The notes under the pieces are model-generated. The model had not been told where the DNA came from. It saw only the letters and a program-made list of their open reading frames with translations, and searched no databases. The position numbers and the translations under genes were made by a program. A stretch of 64,000 nucleotides of DNA from Bacteriovoracaceae bacterium (GTDB lineage: Bacteria; Bdellovibrionota; Bacteriovoracia; Bacteriovoracales; Bacteriovoracaceae): contig CANEUH010000008.1 in NCBI GenBank assembly GCA_947441615.1, positions 1-64,000 of the forward strand, written 5' to 3'. Positions 42,814-51,512 of the stretch are shown here, piece by piece. How positions within the stretch are numbered: the first letter of the stretch is position 1; every line of letters begins with the position of its first letter.

Positions 42814-42835
42814 CATGGGACACAATAAGCCCATG
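42814..42835 (+). repeat. Small inverted repeat upstream of fni
   Basis: CATGGG (42814-42819) and CCCATG (42830-42835) flank a 10-base loop, ending 34 bases before the preferred fni start. It could be an operator or a leader hairpin of the mevalonate operon. No convincing -35/-10 pair is visible nearby. Confidence 0.3.
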
Positions 42836-42869
42836 ACTTTTGATGCATTGTTTGATACATGGTGGGTCT

Positions 42870-43886
42870 ATGAAATCAGCCATAAAACTGCCTCATTCCC
42901 ATGGTTTAGCCGAGAGGAAAGGGGATCATATTGAACTTGCTCAAAAAGCAAGAACCGATTCAACTCATGTTGATTCGCGTTTTAATTATGAGCCGATGTT
43001 TTTTTCTCATCCAACAATAAATTCAAATTGGTCTTCAACTTTTTTAGGTTTTGATCTTGATTACCCAATTTGGGTTTCTAGTATGACCGGTGGAACTGAT
43101 CACGCCAAAGTGATTAATGAAAACTTAGCAAAACTTTGTGGAGAATTTAACCTTGGTATGGGGCTAGGTTCTTGTAGAAGTTTATTATCTGATAAGTCCC
43201 GTCTCAATGAATTTGCAGTTAAAAAATTTATGCCCCAATCACCACTCTTTGCCAACATCGGCATTGCTCAAGTGGAAGAGTTAATTTCAGAAAATAAGCT
43301 TCACCTCATCCATGAAATGGTTAAAATCGTTGAGGCGGATGGAATAATCATTCACATCAATCCACTCCAGGAGTGGTTTCAGCCTGAAGGAGATCGTTTT
43401 AAGGTGTCACCTCTTGAAACGCTAAAAACTTTTTTAGATCAATCAAATTTAAAAGTCATTGTGAAAGAAGTTGGCCAAGGCATGGGCCCAAGAAGTTTAA
43501 AAGCACTTTTGGAACTTCCAATTGCCGGGCTTGAGCTTGGAGCTTTCGGTGGAACTAACTTTACTCTTTTAGAAAGATTAAGAGGTAAAGAACTCCCTTC
43601 GAGAGAAGGATTTGTTCATGTCGGGCACACGGCCCTTGAGATGGTTCAAATCTTAAATGCTCTACCAGTGCGGAATAAAGAAATCATTATTTCTGGTGGA
43701 ATTAAGAACATGCTCGATGGTTACGAATTAAAAACAAAACTTAAAACAAATTCTTTGATTGGTATGGCGTCAGCATTCCTGGCACCGGCACTCAATGATT
43801 ATGAAACTCTAAAAGAGTTTTTCCTACACCAAAGTGAAGCTTTACTTACAGCGAAAGCTCTCTTGGAAATTAAGGAGGAAGTGTGA
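42870..43886 (+). CDS. fni: Type 2 isopentenyl-diphosphate isomerase
   Basis: An FMN-dependent IDI-2 of about 338 residues interconverting IPP and DMAPP. Signatures: ERKGDHIELAQKA (near 16-28), SSMTGGTDHAKVINENL (near 70-86), INPLQEWFQPEGD (near 165-177, catalytic Gln), GGTNFT (near 227) and SGGIKNMLDGYELKTKL (near 273-289). The start is placed at ATG 42870, where the family N-terminus begins; in-frame TTG 42840 and ATG 42843 are upstream. First gene of the mevalonate operon; it overlaps mvaA by 4 bases. Confidence 0.93.
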   Translation: MKSAIKLPHSHGLAERKGDHIELAQKARTDSTHVDSRFNYEPMFFSHPTINSNWSSTFLGFDLDYPIWVSSMTGGTDHAKVINENLAKLCGEFNLGMGLGSCRSLLSDKSRLNEFAVKKFMPQSPLFANIGIAQVEELISENKLHLIHEMVKIVEADGIIIHINPLQEWFQPEGDRFKVSPLETLKTFLDQSNLKVIVKEVGQGMGPRSLKALLELPIAGLELGAFGGTNFTLLERLRGKELPSREGFVHVGHTALEMVQILNALPVRNKEIIISGGIKNMLDGYELKTKLKTNSLIGMASAFLAPALNDYETLKEFFLHQSEALLTAKALLEIKEEV

Positions 43887-45199
43887 AAACGGTAAGTGGT
43901 TTTTCAAAGATGAGTAAGTCTGAAAAAATTCATTGGCTCTCTGAGCAGCTTGGTAAAGAGGCAAAACATCTTGTAAAGAGTATGCCTAACTACTGGCACC
44001 AAGATCAGGAAGTTCAAAAGCGCTTTGATGAATTTTCTGAAAACACTCTCACAAATTATGATCTTCCTTTCGGGATTGCTCCTAATTTCTTAATTAATGG
44101 AAAAGTCTATTCCGTTCCTATGGTCATTGAAGAGTCTTCCGTGGTGGCCGCTGCATCTCTAGGAGCAAAATTCTGGTTAGAGCGTGGTGGTTTTAAAACG
44201 ACTGTGATCTCTACTAAAAAAGTTGGGCAAGTTCACTTCAAGTGGCAAGGCCCTAAAGAGAAACTCCATTCTTTTTTTAATGAAAGAAAATCAGATCTAT
44301 TGAATGCAGTCGCTCACTTAACCACGAATATGGAAAAGCGTGGGGGCGGGATCGTGAATCTCTCTCTGGTCGATATGACTCATAAGATAGAAAATTATTT
44401 TCAATTAAAGCTTGAGGCCGAAACTTGTAATGCCATGGGAGCGAACTTCATTAACTCGATCTTGGAAGAGCTCGCACGAGTGTTTAAAGAAGCGGTTCTT
44501 CTAGATCATAGCTTTAGTCCAAATGAAAAAGATGTCCAGATCATCATGTGTATTCTTTCTAATTACACTCCTGATTGCATCGTTGAGGCATCAGTAGAGT
44601 GTCCTATTGAAGATCTAGGCCATTTTGCTGGAGATATGGGTCCCCGTGAGTTTGCTGAAAAATTCTCTACTGCCGTTAGAATTGCCGAGATTGATCCCAA
44701 TAGAGCAGTGACTCACAATAAAGGGATCATGAATGGAATTGATTCCGTTGTGATTGCTACAGGTAATGATTTTAGGGCGATTGAGGCCTGTGCTCACGCT
44801 TATGCGGCCCGAGATGGTCAATACCGCTCACTTTCAACTGTAAGTCTTTCGGATGATAAATTTAAATTCTCTATTCGTGTTCCACTTGCTGTTGGAACCG
44901 TTGGTGGGCTTACTTCGCTTCATCCACTCGCTAAAACGTCTCTTGCGATTCTTGAGAATCCATCGGCAGAGGTACTCATGCAAGTTATGGCAGCTGTTGG
45001 TTTGGCGCAAAATTTTGGTGCAGTTAAGTCTCTTGTGACCACTGGGATTCAAAAAGGGCACATGAAGCTCCATTTACTTAATATTCTCAATCAGATGGAT
45101 GCGACTCAAAGTGAGATCGAAAAAGGTAAAGAGTTTTTTGTAGATAAAGTTGTTTCCTACACAGGTGTTCGAGATTTTTTAAATTCAATTAGAGGATAA
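43883..45199 (+). CDS. mvaA: Hydroxymethylglutaryl-CoA reductase, class II
   Basis: A 438-residue HMG-CoA reductase. Class II features: ENTLTNYDLPFGIAPNF (near 53-69) and VPMVIEESSVVAAASLGAKFW (near 78-98), catalytic Glu included; NAMGANFINSILEEL (near 180-194), HNKGIMNGIDSVVIATGND (near 275-293, catalytic Lys) and a C-terminal KGHMKLH with the catalytic His. Class II enzymes are the bacterial type, often NADH-using. GTG start with AGGAGG upstream. HMG-CoA synthase is not in this window. Confidence 0.96.
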   Translation: MKTVSGFSKMSKSEKIHWLSEQLGKEAKHLVKSMPNYWHQDQEVQKRFDEFSENTLTNYDLPFGIAPNFLINGKVYSVPMVIEESSVVAAASLGAKFWLERGGFKTTVISTKKVGQVHFKWQGPKEKLHSFFNERKSDLLNAVAHLTTNMEKRGGGIVNLSLVDMTHKIENYFQLKLEAETCNAMGANFINSILEELARVFKEAVLLDHSFSPNEKDVQIIMCILSNYTPDCIVEASVECPIEDLGHFAGDMGPREFAEKFSTAVRIAEIDPNRAVTHNKGIMNGIDSVVIATGNDFRAIEACAHAYAARDGQYRSLSTVSLSDDKFKFSIRVPLAVGTVGGLTSLHPLAKTSLAILENPSAEVLMQVMAAVGLAQNFGAVKSLVTTGIQKGHMKLHLLNILNQMDATQSEIEKGKEFFVDKVVSYTGVRDFLNSIRG

Positions 45200-45202
45200 T
45201 TC

Positions 45203-46147
45203 ATGCAAGATCAGTATTTTTATGGGCGAGGAAAGCTTTTATTATCTGGGGAGTATTTTGTCCTAGATGGATCTGAAGCTTTAGCACTTCCTACAAGTGT
45301 TGGACAAAGCATGAAGGTTAAATATCGTCAGTCTTACCAGCCTGTTCTCAATTGGAAATCGATTGATCACTCGGGTAAAGTTTGGTTTGAATCGACCTTT
45401 GAATTTTGGCACTTTAATCCGATTAGAGCTCTTGAAAATCCAACTGAAAAATTCGTTCGTGATACCTTAAAGGCCGTACGGATGCAAAACCCACATTTTC
45501 TTCGAGATGATGTGGACGTGTTTGTTGAAACTAAAATTGAATTTCCACTAGAGTGGGGTCTTGGTTCAAGTTCTTCATTTATTTATAATGTTGCTCAATG
45601 GGCCTATGTAAGTCCATTTGAGCTTTTAAAGAAAACTATTGGTGGGTCAGGGTATGATATTGCCTGTGCCCAGGCAATGGGGCCAATCAAGTATAAAAAG
45701 CAAGATGGAAAACCTGAGTGGGGAGCTTCTGCCTTTAATCCTTCATTTAAGGATCATATTTACTTTATCTATCTAGGTCAGAAACAAAATTCTGAAAGAG
45801 AAGTTTTAAAGTATCAGGATATGAAAATTGAAAACAAGAACCAGGTGATTTCTGAAGTGACTCAGCTCACACGTGAGATGATTAATGCCAATGATTTAGT
45901 GACTTTTAACAAAGTGATTAAGCAGCACGAAGAAGTTGTTGGAAGTGCTTTAAAATATCAAAAAGTAAAAGACCTCTACTTTAGTGATTATTGGTCTGAA
46001 GTAAAATCTCTTGGAGCGTGGGGCGGCGATTTCGCCATGGTGACTTCGGATAGATCTCCTCAAGAAACTCGTGAGTATTTTGAATCGAAAGGATTTAAAA
46101 CGATCATTCCTTTCTCTGAAATCATTTATTCGGAACTTATGAAATGA
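45203..46147 (+). CDS. GHMP kinase, probable phosphomevalonate kinase
   Basis: A 314-residue GHMP kinase. The N-terminus has GRGKLLLSGEYFVLDGSEALALP, the ATP loop is EWGLGSSSS (117-125), GGSGYDIACAQ lies at 147-157, and motif 3 is GAWGGDFAMV (271-280) in place of the usual GAGGGG. This variant resembles GHMP kinases in Bacteroidetes mevalonate clusters. Since a canonical mevalonate kinase is two genes on, phosphomevalonate kinase is the likeliest activity; that is inference from pathway completeness. It lies 3 bases after mvaA and overlaps mvaD by 4. Confidence 0.85.
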   Translation: MQDQYFYGRGKLLLSGEYFVLDGSEALALPTSVGQSMKVKYRQSYQPVLNWKSIDHSGKVWFESTFEFWHFNPIRALENPTEKFVRDTLKAVRMQNPHFLRDDVDVFVETKIEFPLEWGLGSSSSFIYNVAQWAYVSPFELLKKTIGGSGYDIACAQAMGPIKYKKQDGKPEWGASAFNPSFKDHIYFIYLGQKQNSEREVLKYQDMKIENKNQVISEVTQLTREMINANDLVTFNKVIKQHEEVVGSALKYQKVKDLYFSDYWSEVKSLGAWGGDFAMVTSDRSPQETREYFESKGFKTIIPFSEIIYSELMK

Positions 46148-47166
46148 GTTTTCTTGCTCCTTTTCGGCAGTTAACTCCAACTCAATTTGAGACAACTTGG
46201 CGCTCTCCTTCAAATATTGCGTTTGTTAAGTATTGGGGGAAGAAGGGTCACCAGATTCCGGCCAATCCTTCTTTGTCGATGACACTTAAAGAGTGTTTCT
46301 CTGAAACGAAAGTGAATTTTACGCCTTCAGATACTTTGAGTGTAGAGCTCTATCTTGAAGGAGTTAAAGAGGATAAGTTCTCACAGAAGATTGAAAAATA
46401 TCTTAGGTCCCTTGTGGATTTTCCGTGGCTTCAAAATATTAGTTTTAAAATTCAAACAAAAAATACCTTTCCTCATGGCACTGGAATAGCTTCTTCTGCC
46501 TCAGGACTTTCGGCCTTCGCTCTTTGTTTAACGGATTATCTTTTTCATCTCTCAGGTGAAAAAAATAATTTTTATCCAACGGCTAGTTACTTATCTAGGT
46601 TAGCTAGCGGCAGTGCTTGTCGATCTGTTTACGGAAATTTTGTGAGTTGGGGAGATAAAAGTGACTTTGTTGCTGACCCCGCTGAATTTCATCCAGATTT
46701 TTTACAGTTAAAAGACTCCGTTTTAGTTGTGAGTGGAGAAGAAAAAAAAATTTCTAGTACTTCTGGTCACGGGCTCATGTTAGAACACTATTTTTCAGAG
46801 GCCCGTTATATTCAAGCGAAGAAAAATTTCGAATCCCTGTCTTCTTCACTTAAATCTGGTGACCTTGAACATGTAGGGAAGATTCTTGAGTGTGAAGCGC
46901 TCTCTCTTCACGCGATGATGTTAACGTCGCCAAATCCTTATACACTTTTAAGACCAAATACTTTGGCAGCGATCGAAATGATTTGGGCGTTTAGATTAGA
47001 AACGAAGCTTCCACTTTATTTTACTTTGGACGCGGGACCTAATCTTCACCTCATCTATCCAGAAAGCTGTCAGAATAAAATCCACACATTTATCTCCCAT
47101 GAACTTTCCTCATTAACTCAAAGAGTGATTCATGACGAAAGAGGTGAGGGGCCAAGCCGATGCTAA
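46144..47166 (+). CDS. mvaD: Diphosphomevalonate decarboxylase
   Basis: A 340-residue GHMP-fold enzyme producing IPP. SPSNIAFVKYWGKKG near 20-34, GTGIASSASGLSAFAL near 112-127, LASGSACRSVYGNFVSWG near 152-169 and LDAGPNLHLIYP near 298-309 (catalytic Asp region) are all characteristic. It overlaps the flanking kinase genes by 4 and 7 bases, so the three GHMP genes are translationally coupled. Confidence 0.96.
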   Translation: MSFLAPFRQLTPTQFETTWRSPSNIAFVKYWGKKGHQIPANPSLSMTLKECFSETKVNFTPSDTLSVELYLEGVKEDKFSQKIEKYLRSLVDFPWLQNISFKIQTKNTFPHGTGIASSASGLSAFALCLTDYLFHLSGEKNNFYPTASYLSRLASGSACRSVYGNFVSWGDKSDFVADPAEFHPDFLQLKDSVLVVSGEEKKISSTSGHGLMLEHYFSEARYIQAKKNFESLSSSLKSGDLEHVGKILECEALSLHAMMLTSPNPYTLLRPNTLAAIEMIWAFRLETKLPLYFTLDAGPNLHLIYPESCQNKIHTFISHELSSLTQRVIHDERGEGPSRC

Positions 47167-48029
47167 CTTCCTTTCCGGCAAAAGTTTTACTTCTTGGTGA
47201 ATACACGATCCTCAATGGCTCTAAGGCATTAGCACTCCCTTATAAGAGCCTCATGGGAGAATGGTCTTTTGAAGATGATCACTCAAGCTACCGAGAAAGT
47301 TCTAGGAGAAGTCTTTTGGAGTTTATCCAAAAATCCAAGGCTCAATCGATAGATTTAAGTAAAATGAAATCTGATTATGATCAGGGCCTTTGGTTTAAAT
47401 CCACAATTCCTCAGGGATTTGGTCTTGGTAGTTCTGGGGCAGTGATCGCTGCTATCTTTGAACGTTATGGTGCTCCTTCTGATAAGCTTCTTTCAAACAA
47501 AGAAGGACTAGCTCGACTGGAAGATTTTTTTCATGGCTCGAGTTCAGGTCTAGATCCTTTGGTGAGCTATATCCAAAAGCCGCTTCTTATTCATAACTTT
47601 AATCAAGTTGAAGTTTTAGCTGAGAGACCAAATCTCAAAGGCTTTTTTCTTTTAAATACAGGGAAACCCCGTCAGACTGGGCCACTCGTTAATATTTATC
47701 GTGAAAAGATGAAGGATCCTGAGTTTAACCAGAGCTGTGCCAATATTTTATCGACTGAAGTGAATTTTGCGATCGAATCTGTGCTTGGAAATCGCTCAGA
47801 GAATCTTTCTCACCATCTATGGCACATTTCTAAATTTCAATGGGATTTTTTTCCAGAAATGATACCCACAAAAGAAAGAGCTCTCTGGACAAGAGGTTTA
47901 GAGTCAGGGGATTATATTTTAAAGCTTTGTGGCGCTGGTGGTGGTGGTTTCATTCTTGGGCACAGTTTAAAGTATGACATTCACCAAATGCGCGAGCTTT
48001 TAAATACACATGAATTAAGGGAACTATAA
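47160..48029 (+). CDS. Mevalonate kinase-like GHMP kinase
   Basis: A 289-residue kinase with all three GHMP motifs: PAKVLLLGEYTILNGSKALALP (6-27), IPQGFGLGSSGA (83-94) and LCGAGGGGFILG near the C-terminus, plus SSSGLDPLVSY (127-137) with the catalytic Asp132. This fits mevalonate kinase, the step after MvaA. Last of the pathway genes; its stop overlaps the glucoamylase start by one base. Confidence 0.88.
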   Translation: MLTSFPAKVLLLGEYTILNGSKALALPYKSLMGEWSFEDDHSSYRESSRRSLLEFIQKSKAQSIDLSKMKSDYDQGLWFKSTIPQGFGLGSSGAVIAAIFERYGAPSDKLLSNKEGLARLEDFFHGSSSGLDPLVSYIQKPLLIHNFNQVEVLAERPNLKGFFLLNTGKPRQTGPLVNIYREKMKDPEFNQSCANILSTEVNFAIESVLGNRSENLSHHLWHISKFQWDFFPEMIPTKERALWTRGLESGDYILKLCGAGGGGFILGHSLKYDIHQMRELLNTHELREL

Positions 48030-49276
48030 TGAAATTTGTTCTATCTCTTTTTTTTCTTCCGGCCTTTGCTTTCGCTCTTCCTTCTAAAGAAGTTCAATTT
48101 GAATTAAGTCTTAATAAAGTTATTGAAAACGCAACCATGCCAGATGTTCGTCCGGGAATGGTGGTGGCGAGTCCCTCAAGATCAAATCCTGATTATTATT
48201 TTGATTGGGTAAGGGATACGGCCCTTACTTACCGTGCTTTAGTTGATTACTACGAGATTAAAAAAGATTCCAAAATTAAAAGCATGATTTTCACCTGGAT
48301 TAAAGCGGAAGCCTACCGCCAAAACCAGCCTACTTTTACTGGTCTTGGTGAGCCAAAATATTTTATAGATGGATCTGGTTATACGGGTGGTTGGGGAAGA
48401 CCACAAAACGATGGTCCCGCCCTTCGTGCCTTAACCATGATTAAATTTGCCCGGATTCTTTTAAAGGAAGGAAATCAAGATTACGTCCTTAAGAATCTTT
48501 ACCACGGAGTGATTCCAGCTGATTCAGTGATAAAAAAAGATCTTGAGTATGTCGCCCATCACTGGAGAGAGACAAGTTTTGACTTATGGGAGGAAGAAAA
48601 TGGAATGCACTTCTACACTCTTTTGTCTCAGCACACGGCCCTTCAAGAGGGAGCAAAGCTTGCTAAAGAACTTGGTGACATAGGTGCCTCTGATTTTTAT
48701 GAAATGCAATCCAATTTAATTGCTCAATTTATTAAATCTCAATTCATCGACTCTGAAATAGGAATTCTAACGACTATCCGTCGGGTGAATGGAGGTCTAG
48801 GTTACAAGCACTCTAATTTAGATGTAGCTCCGCTTCTGGCACTTATCCATACTTCTCCCTACCAGAAGATTTTTAGCATGAGATCAGCACCAGTGAGAAA
48901 GTATATAGAGACTCTCACGAATACTTTTAATAATTTATATTCAATCAACAAGGCCTATCCAGGGCTTGGAGTGGGGATTGGACGATATCCAGAAGACCGC
49001 TATGATGGTTATCAAACTTCAGGAGTAGGGAATCCTTGGTTTTTATCGACTCTTGCTCTAGGGGAGTACTATTGTCATGCTCGTTCAGAGACGAAAAATC
49101 TTCGTTATGATGAAATGGTGGAAAAACAAATCGCGCGAGTCCTTTTCCATTCGGATAGAACAGGAAGTTTATCTGAACAATTTAATCATCAATCAGGTCA
49201 CATGCAGGGAGCTCGAGAGCTTACTTGGTCCCATAATTCTTTTTTAACCATCATGATGAGATGCCAATTTATTTAA
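48029..49276 (+). CDS. Exported GH15 glucoamylase
   Basis: A 415-residue glycoside hydrolase family 15 enzyme with a signal peptide (to about residue 16). YYFDWVRDTALTYRAL (near 51-66), DGPALRALTMIKFA (near 129-142), the catalytic acid region SFDLWEEENGMHFYT (near 180-194) and the base region LSEQFNHQSGHMQGARELTWSHNSF (near 378-402) are clear. It should release glucose from starch or glycogen ends outside the cytoplasm. Its one-base overlap with the mevalonate kinase gene is an odd functional pairing. Confidence 0.9.
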   Translation: MKFVLSLFFLPAFAFALPSKEVQFELSLNKVIENATMPDVRPGMVVASPSRSNPDYYFDWVRDTALTYRALVDYYEIKKDSKIKSMIFTWIKAEAYRQNQPTFTGLGEPKYFIDGSGYTGGWGRPQNDGPALRALTMIKFARILLKEGNQDYVLKNLYHGVIPADSVIKKDLEYVAHHWRETSFDLWEEENGMHFYTLLSQHTALQEGAKLAKELGDIGASDFYEMQSNLIAQFIKSQFIDSEIGILTTIRRVNGGLGYKHSNLDVAPLLALIHTSPYQKIFSMRSAPVRKYIETLTNTFNNLYSINKAYPGLGVGIGRYPEDRYDGYQTSGVGNPWFLSTLALGEYYCHARSETKNLRYDEMVEKQIARVLFHSDRTGSLSEQFNHQSGHMQGARELTWSHNSFLTIMMRCQFI

Positions 49277-50130
49277 TGTTCTAAATTTTTTGGATTCTCT
49301 TCTGTCTTAATGAGTGAGAGTTTTACTGCGTAAGACATCGATTTTGCCGGCATAAAATTAAAGTCTTTTTCTTGGGGCTTTCTTGTTTTCCAGTCTTCAG
49401 AAACCATGGATGCTTTTGCTATCTTTTTATCCATAACAATCCCATTTTCGAGTTGAGACCGTAAGGTTTCAAAAAGCCCTAGTTTTGCCTGAATTCTTTG
49501 CACTGGAGCGACGTTAGAAATGTGTGTTAATAAATCTCTAACAATCTCAGAGCGAGACTCAGAATCATAAGTATGGGCGACAAATCCAGATTCAGCGAGA
49601 ACTTTTGAATCAATTGCTTTCCCACTTAGAACCCAGTTTCTAGAAAAAGAAGGAGACACAAGAGTAGAGAGCATACTCATCCCACCGGCAGCAGGGACCA
49701 TGCCGAAGTGGCAGTGATTAAATTTAATCTTACTGTCCTCTGAAGCAATCCTTATATCAGCACCGAGAGCAAATTCACTGGCAAGTGTTTCAGAGCCTTC
49801 ACCAAGATCAACGATAATGGTCTGAGGTAATTGCATCATGGCAAAAATAATTTTCTGAAGTTTAGAGTTAATTTTATCTAAATTTTGAGAAGTCATAACT
49901 GAGAGAGTCTCATACTCTAGGCCTGTGGAGAAAAAGGGAGTAGAGGAGTCAATAAAGATAGAGTTGATTTCAACCTTTGAAGTACACCAAGCAAATAGGC
50001 TTTCTAACTCAAACAGCATTTCAAGGCGAAAAGCATTGTTCCAGTCAGGACGATTTAAGGTTACGAAAAGTGTCCTAGTGGACTTTTCGAGACGAGTAGA
50101 AATCGTAGTGTAGTTAAAAAGGGTCTGCAT
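49273..50130 (-). CDS. Crotonase-fold (enoyl-CoA hydratase-like) protein
   Basis: A protein of about 285 residues of the crotonase family: FVTLNRPDWNNAF near 22-34, the oxyanion-hole region SEFALGADIRIASED near 121-135, and HFGMVPAAGGMSMLS near 141-155. The Pro-Glu pair that supplies a catalytic Glu in true hydratases is replaced (FNHCHFG), so the reaction is probably different. I chose ATG 50130 because AAGGA is well placed for it. It converges on the glucoamylase with a 4-base overlap. Confidence 0.82.
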   Translation of the reverse strand: MQTLFNYTTISTRLEKSTRTLFVTLNRPDWNNAFRLEMLFELESLFAWCTSKVEINSIFIDSSTPFFSTGLEYETLSVMTSQNLDKINSKLQKIIFAMMQLPQTIIVDLGEGSETLASEFALGADIRIASEDSKIKFNHCHFGMVPAAGGMSMLSTLVSPSFSRNWVLSGKAIDSKVLAESGFVAHTYDSESRSEIVRDLLTHISNVAPVQRIQAKLGLFETLRSQLENGIVMDKKIAKASMVSEDWKTRKPQEKDFNFMPAKSMSYAVKLSLIKTEENPKNLEH

Positions 50131-50139
50131 CTTCACCAT

Positions 50140-50405
50140 CCTTGGTTTACTGCGGTTTTTTTAAGTTTGCCTCTCACCATTCCATGGCAAAAAACTTTCT
50201 CTAACTTATTTTTTCAAACTTTCTAGTGGAGTGTCAAAGGGGAAAAAGTTGTCGAAAATACTCGGCTGAAGGATTCACGGATTATCAAGTTAAGTGGTTG
50301 TAATTAAATAGGCTTAAAAAGAAGAGTCAGTTTGACCCCTCGGGAGTTCTTTGTAAAAATAGGTGGCCTCACCATTCATCACTTTCATCGTCGGTTAATC
50401 TCAAT
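50140..50405. other. 266-base gap with no recognised gene
   Basis: Between the DUF2914 gene end and the crotonase start I see no convincing reading frame, tRNA-like structure or strong hairpin. It contains T-rich tracts and must hold the crotonase promoter, but no consensus boxes stand out. Confidence 0.4.
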
Positions 50406-51512
50406 TTAAAAGTAATCGTTGGTGAATTCTCTTTGGGTAATGGAGTCATCGTTAAAAATTTCTAAATGAATCCTACCAACTTCACGTCCATCCGAGGTCT
50501 CGACCAGAACTCTCCATTTCCCGGCGATGTAGAATTCTTTTGTCCCAAATCCTCTAAAACCTTGGTCTCTGCCACCAAAGATATTGAGTGGGATCGTATC
50601 TTCTAATTTCCAACCTTTTTTTTCATCGTCTCGGTACCACTTGAGAAAAACCTGATCTTTAAAACGTGCAGGAGAAAAGATTGAAAGGATGATCGTGACT
50701 TTATCTCCAGGTCTCGCGTGAAACTCCTGAGACCCTTTAGAAAATAGACCCCAGTTGGATTTAATGTATTTTCCAATGTAGTCACCGTCTTTTTTTTCAA
50801 TGCCGTAATAGACCCCAATCTTTTTAACAGCAACTGGCACTGGAGGAATGAGAGAAGTGTAGTAGGCGATAAGAAAGAATAAGTGAACAGCGATGGTGGG
50901 CCTTAGAACATGATTTCTAGCGATAAGCCCTTTCCCCTCATGATTTTTAAAATTCAATTTCCATAAAAGGGCCATAATAAGAGCTGAACTTAAGAGCCCC
51001 ATCCAAAAGGGAAGCTGACCTATGTGGCCCATGAGAATAGGGTAGAAAAAAGAAAAATAAGACAGGACACAGATGCAAAAAAGAATCACTCTGACGGGAA
51101 GACCCAATTTTCTTATCTTTGGAATTTCATTCGCCAGCATAAGAATGGCGAGAAGAAGGATAAAGACAAAACTAGTGAAGGCCGAAGCTGAGGTATAATA
51201 AAAGATCGTGTAGATAGATAAAAGGGAGCCAAAGAGAAAATGAACCACAAGGTTGTGGTAGTCCCAGAATTTTTTTGCTCTACCACTCAAAGTCATCGTC
51301 CCAATAGTGATTTTAATTTCAACTAAGAGAAAAGTCCCGAGGAGGATGAGATACACCGCCTGCTGAATTAGGTTAAAGAGACTATCGATTCTTCCTATCG
51401 TGTAGAGATCAAGGACAAAGCCGAAAGCAAAAACGATCATGGTTACCAGCACTTCGTTGTGCTGGTAAAATTCCATGAATCGATTTTTTAAATGGAAAAG
51501 TTTTTGGACCAC
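50406..51512 (-). CDS. Membrane protein with C-terminal DUF2914 domain
   Basis: A 368-residue protein with about seven or eight membrane spans (residues 18-235) and a soluble C-terminal DUF2914 domain with FHARPGDKVTII..IFSP, QVFLKWYRDD and AGKWRVLVETSDGREVGRIHLEIF. Function is unknown. A GTG start directly follows the trxB stop (TAAGTG), so it is coupled to trxB; an internal ATG at 51476 is an alternative start. Confidence 0.8.
   Translation of the reverse strand: MVQKLFHLKNRFMEFYQHNEVLVTMIVFAFGFVLDLYTIGRIDSLFNLIQQAVYLILLGTFLLVEIKITIGTMTLSGRAKKFWDYHNLVVHFLFGSLLSIYTIFYYTSASAFTSFVFILLLAILMLANEIPKIRKLGLPVRVILFCICVLSYFSFFYPILMGHIGQLPFWMGLLSSALIMALLWKLNFKNHEGKGLIARNHVLRPTIAVHLFFLIAYYTSLIPPVPVAVKKIGVYYGIEKKDGDYIGKYIKSNWGLFSKGSQEFHARPGDKVTIILSIFSPARFKDQVFLKWYRDDEKKGWKLEDTIPLNIFGGRDQGFRGFGTKEFYIAGKWRVLVETSDGREVGRIHLEIFNDDSITQREFTNDYF

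Noticed and set aside
42815..42831. A GG-N10-GC pattern before fni resembling a sigma-54 promoter
   Set aside because: The spacing is right, but the flanking bases (GGGACA and AAGC) do not match the TGGCAC and TTGC boxes, unlike the two accepted sites.
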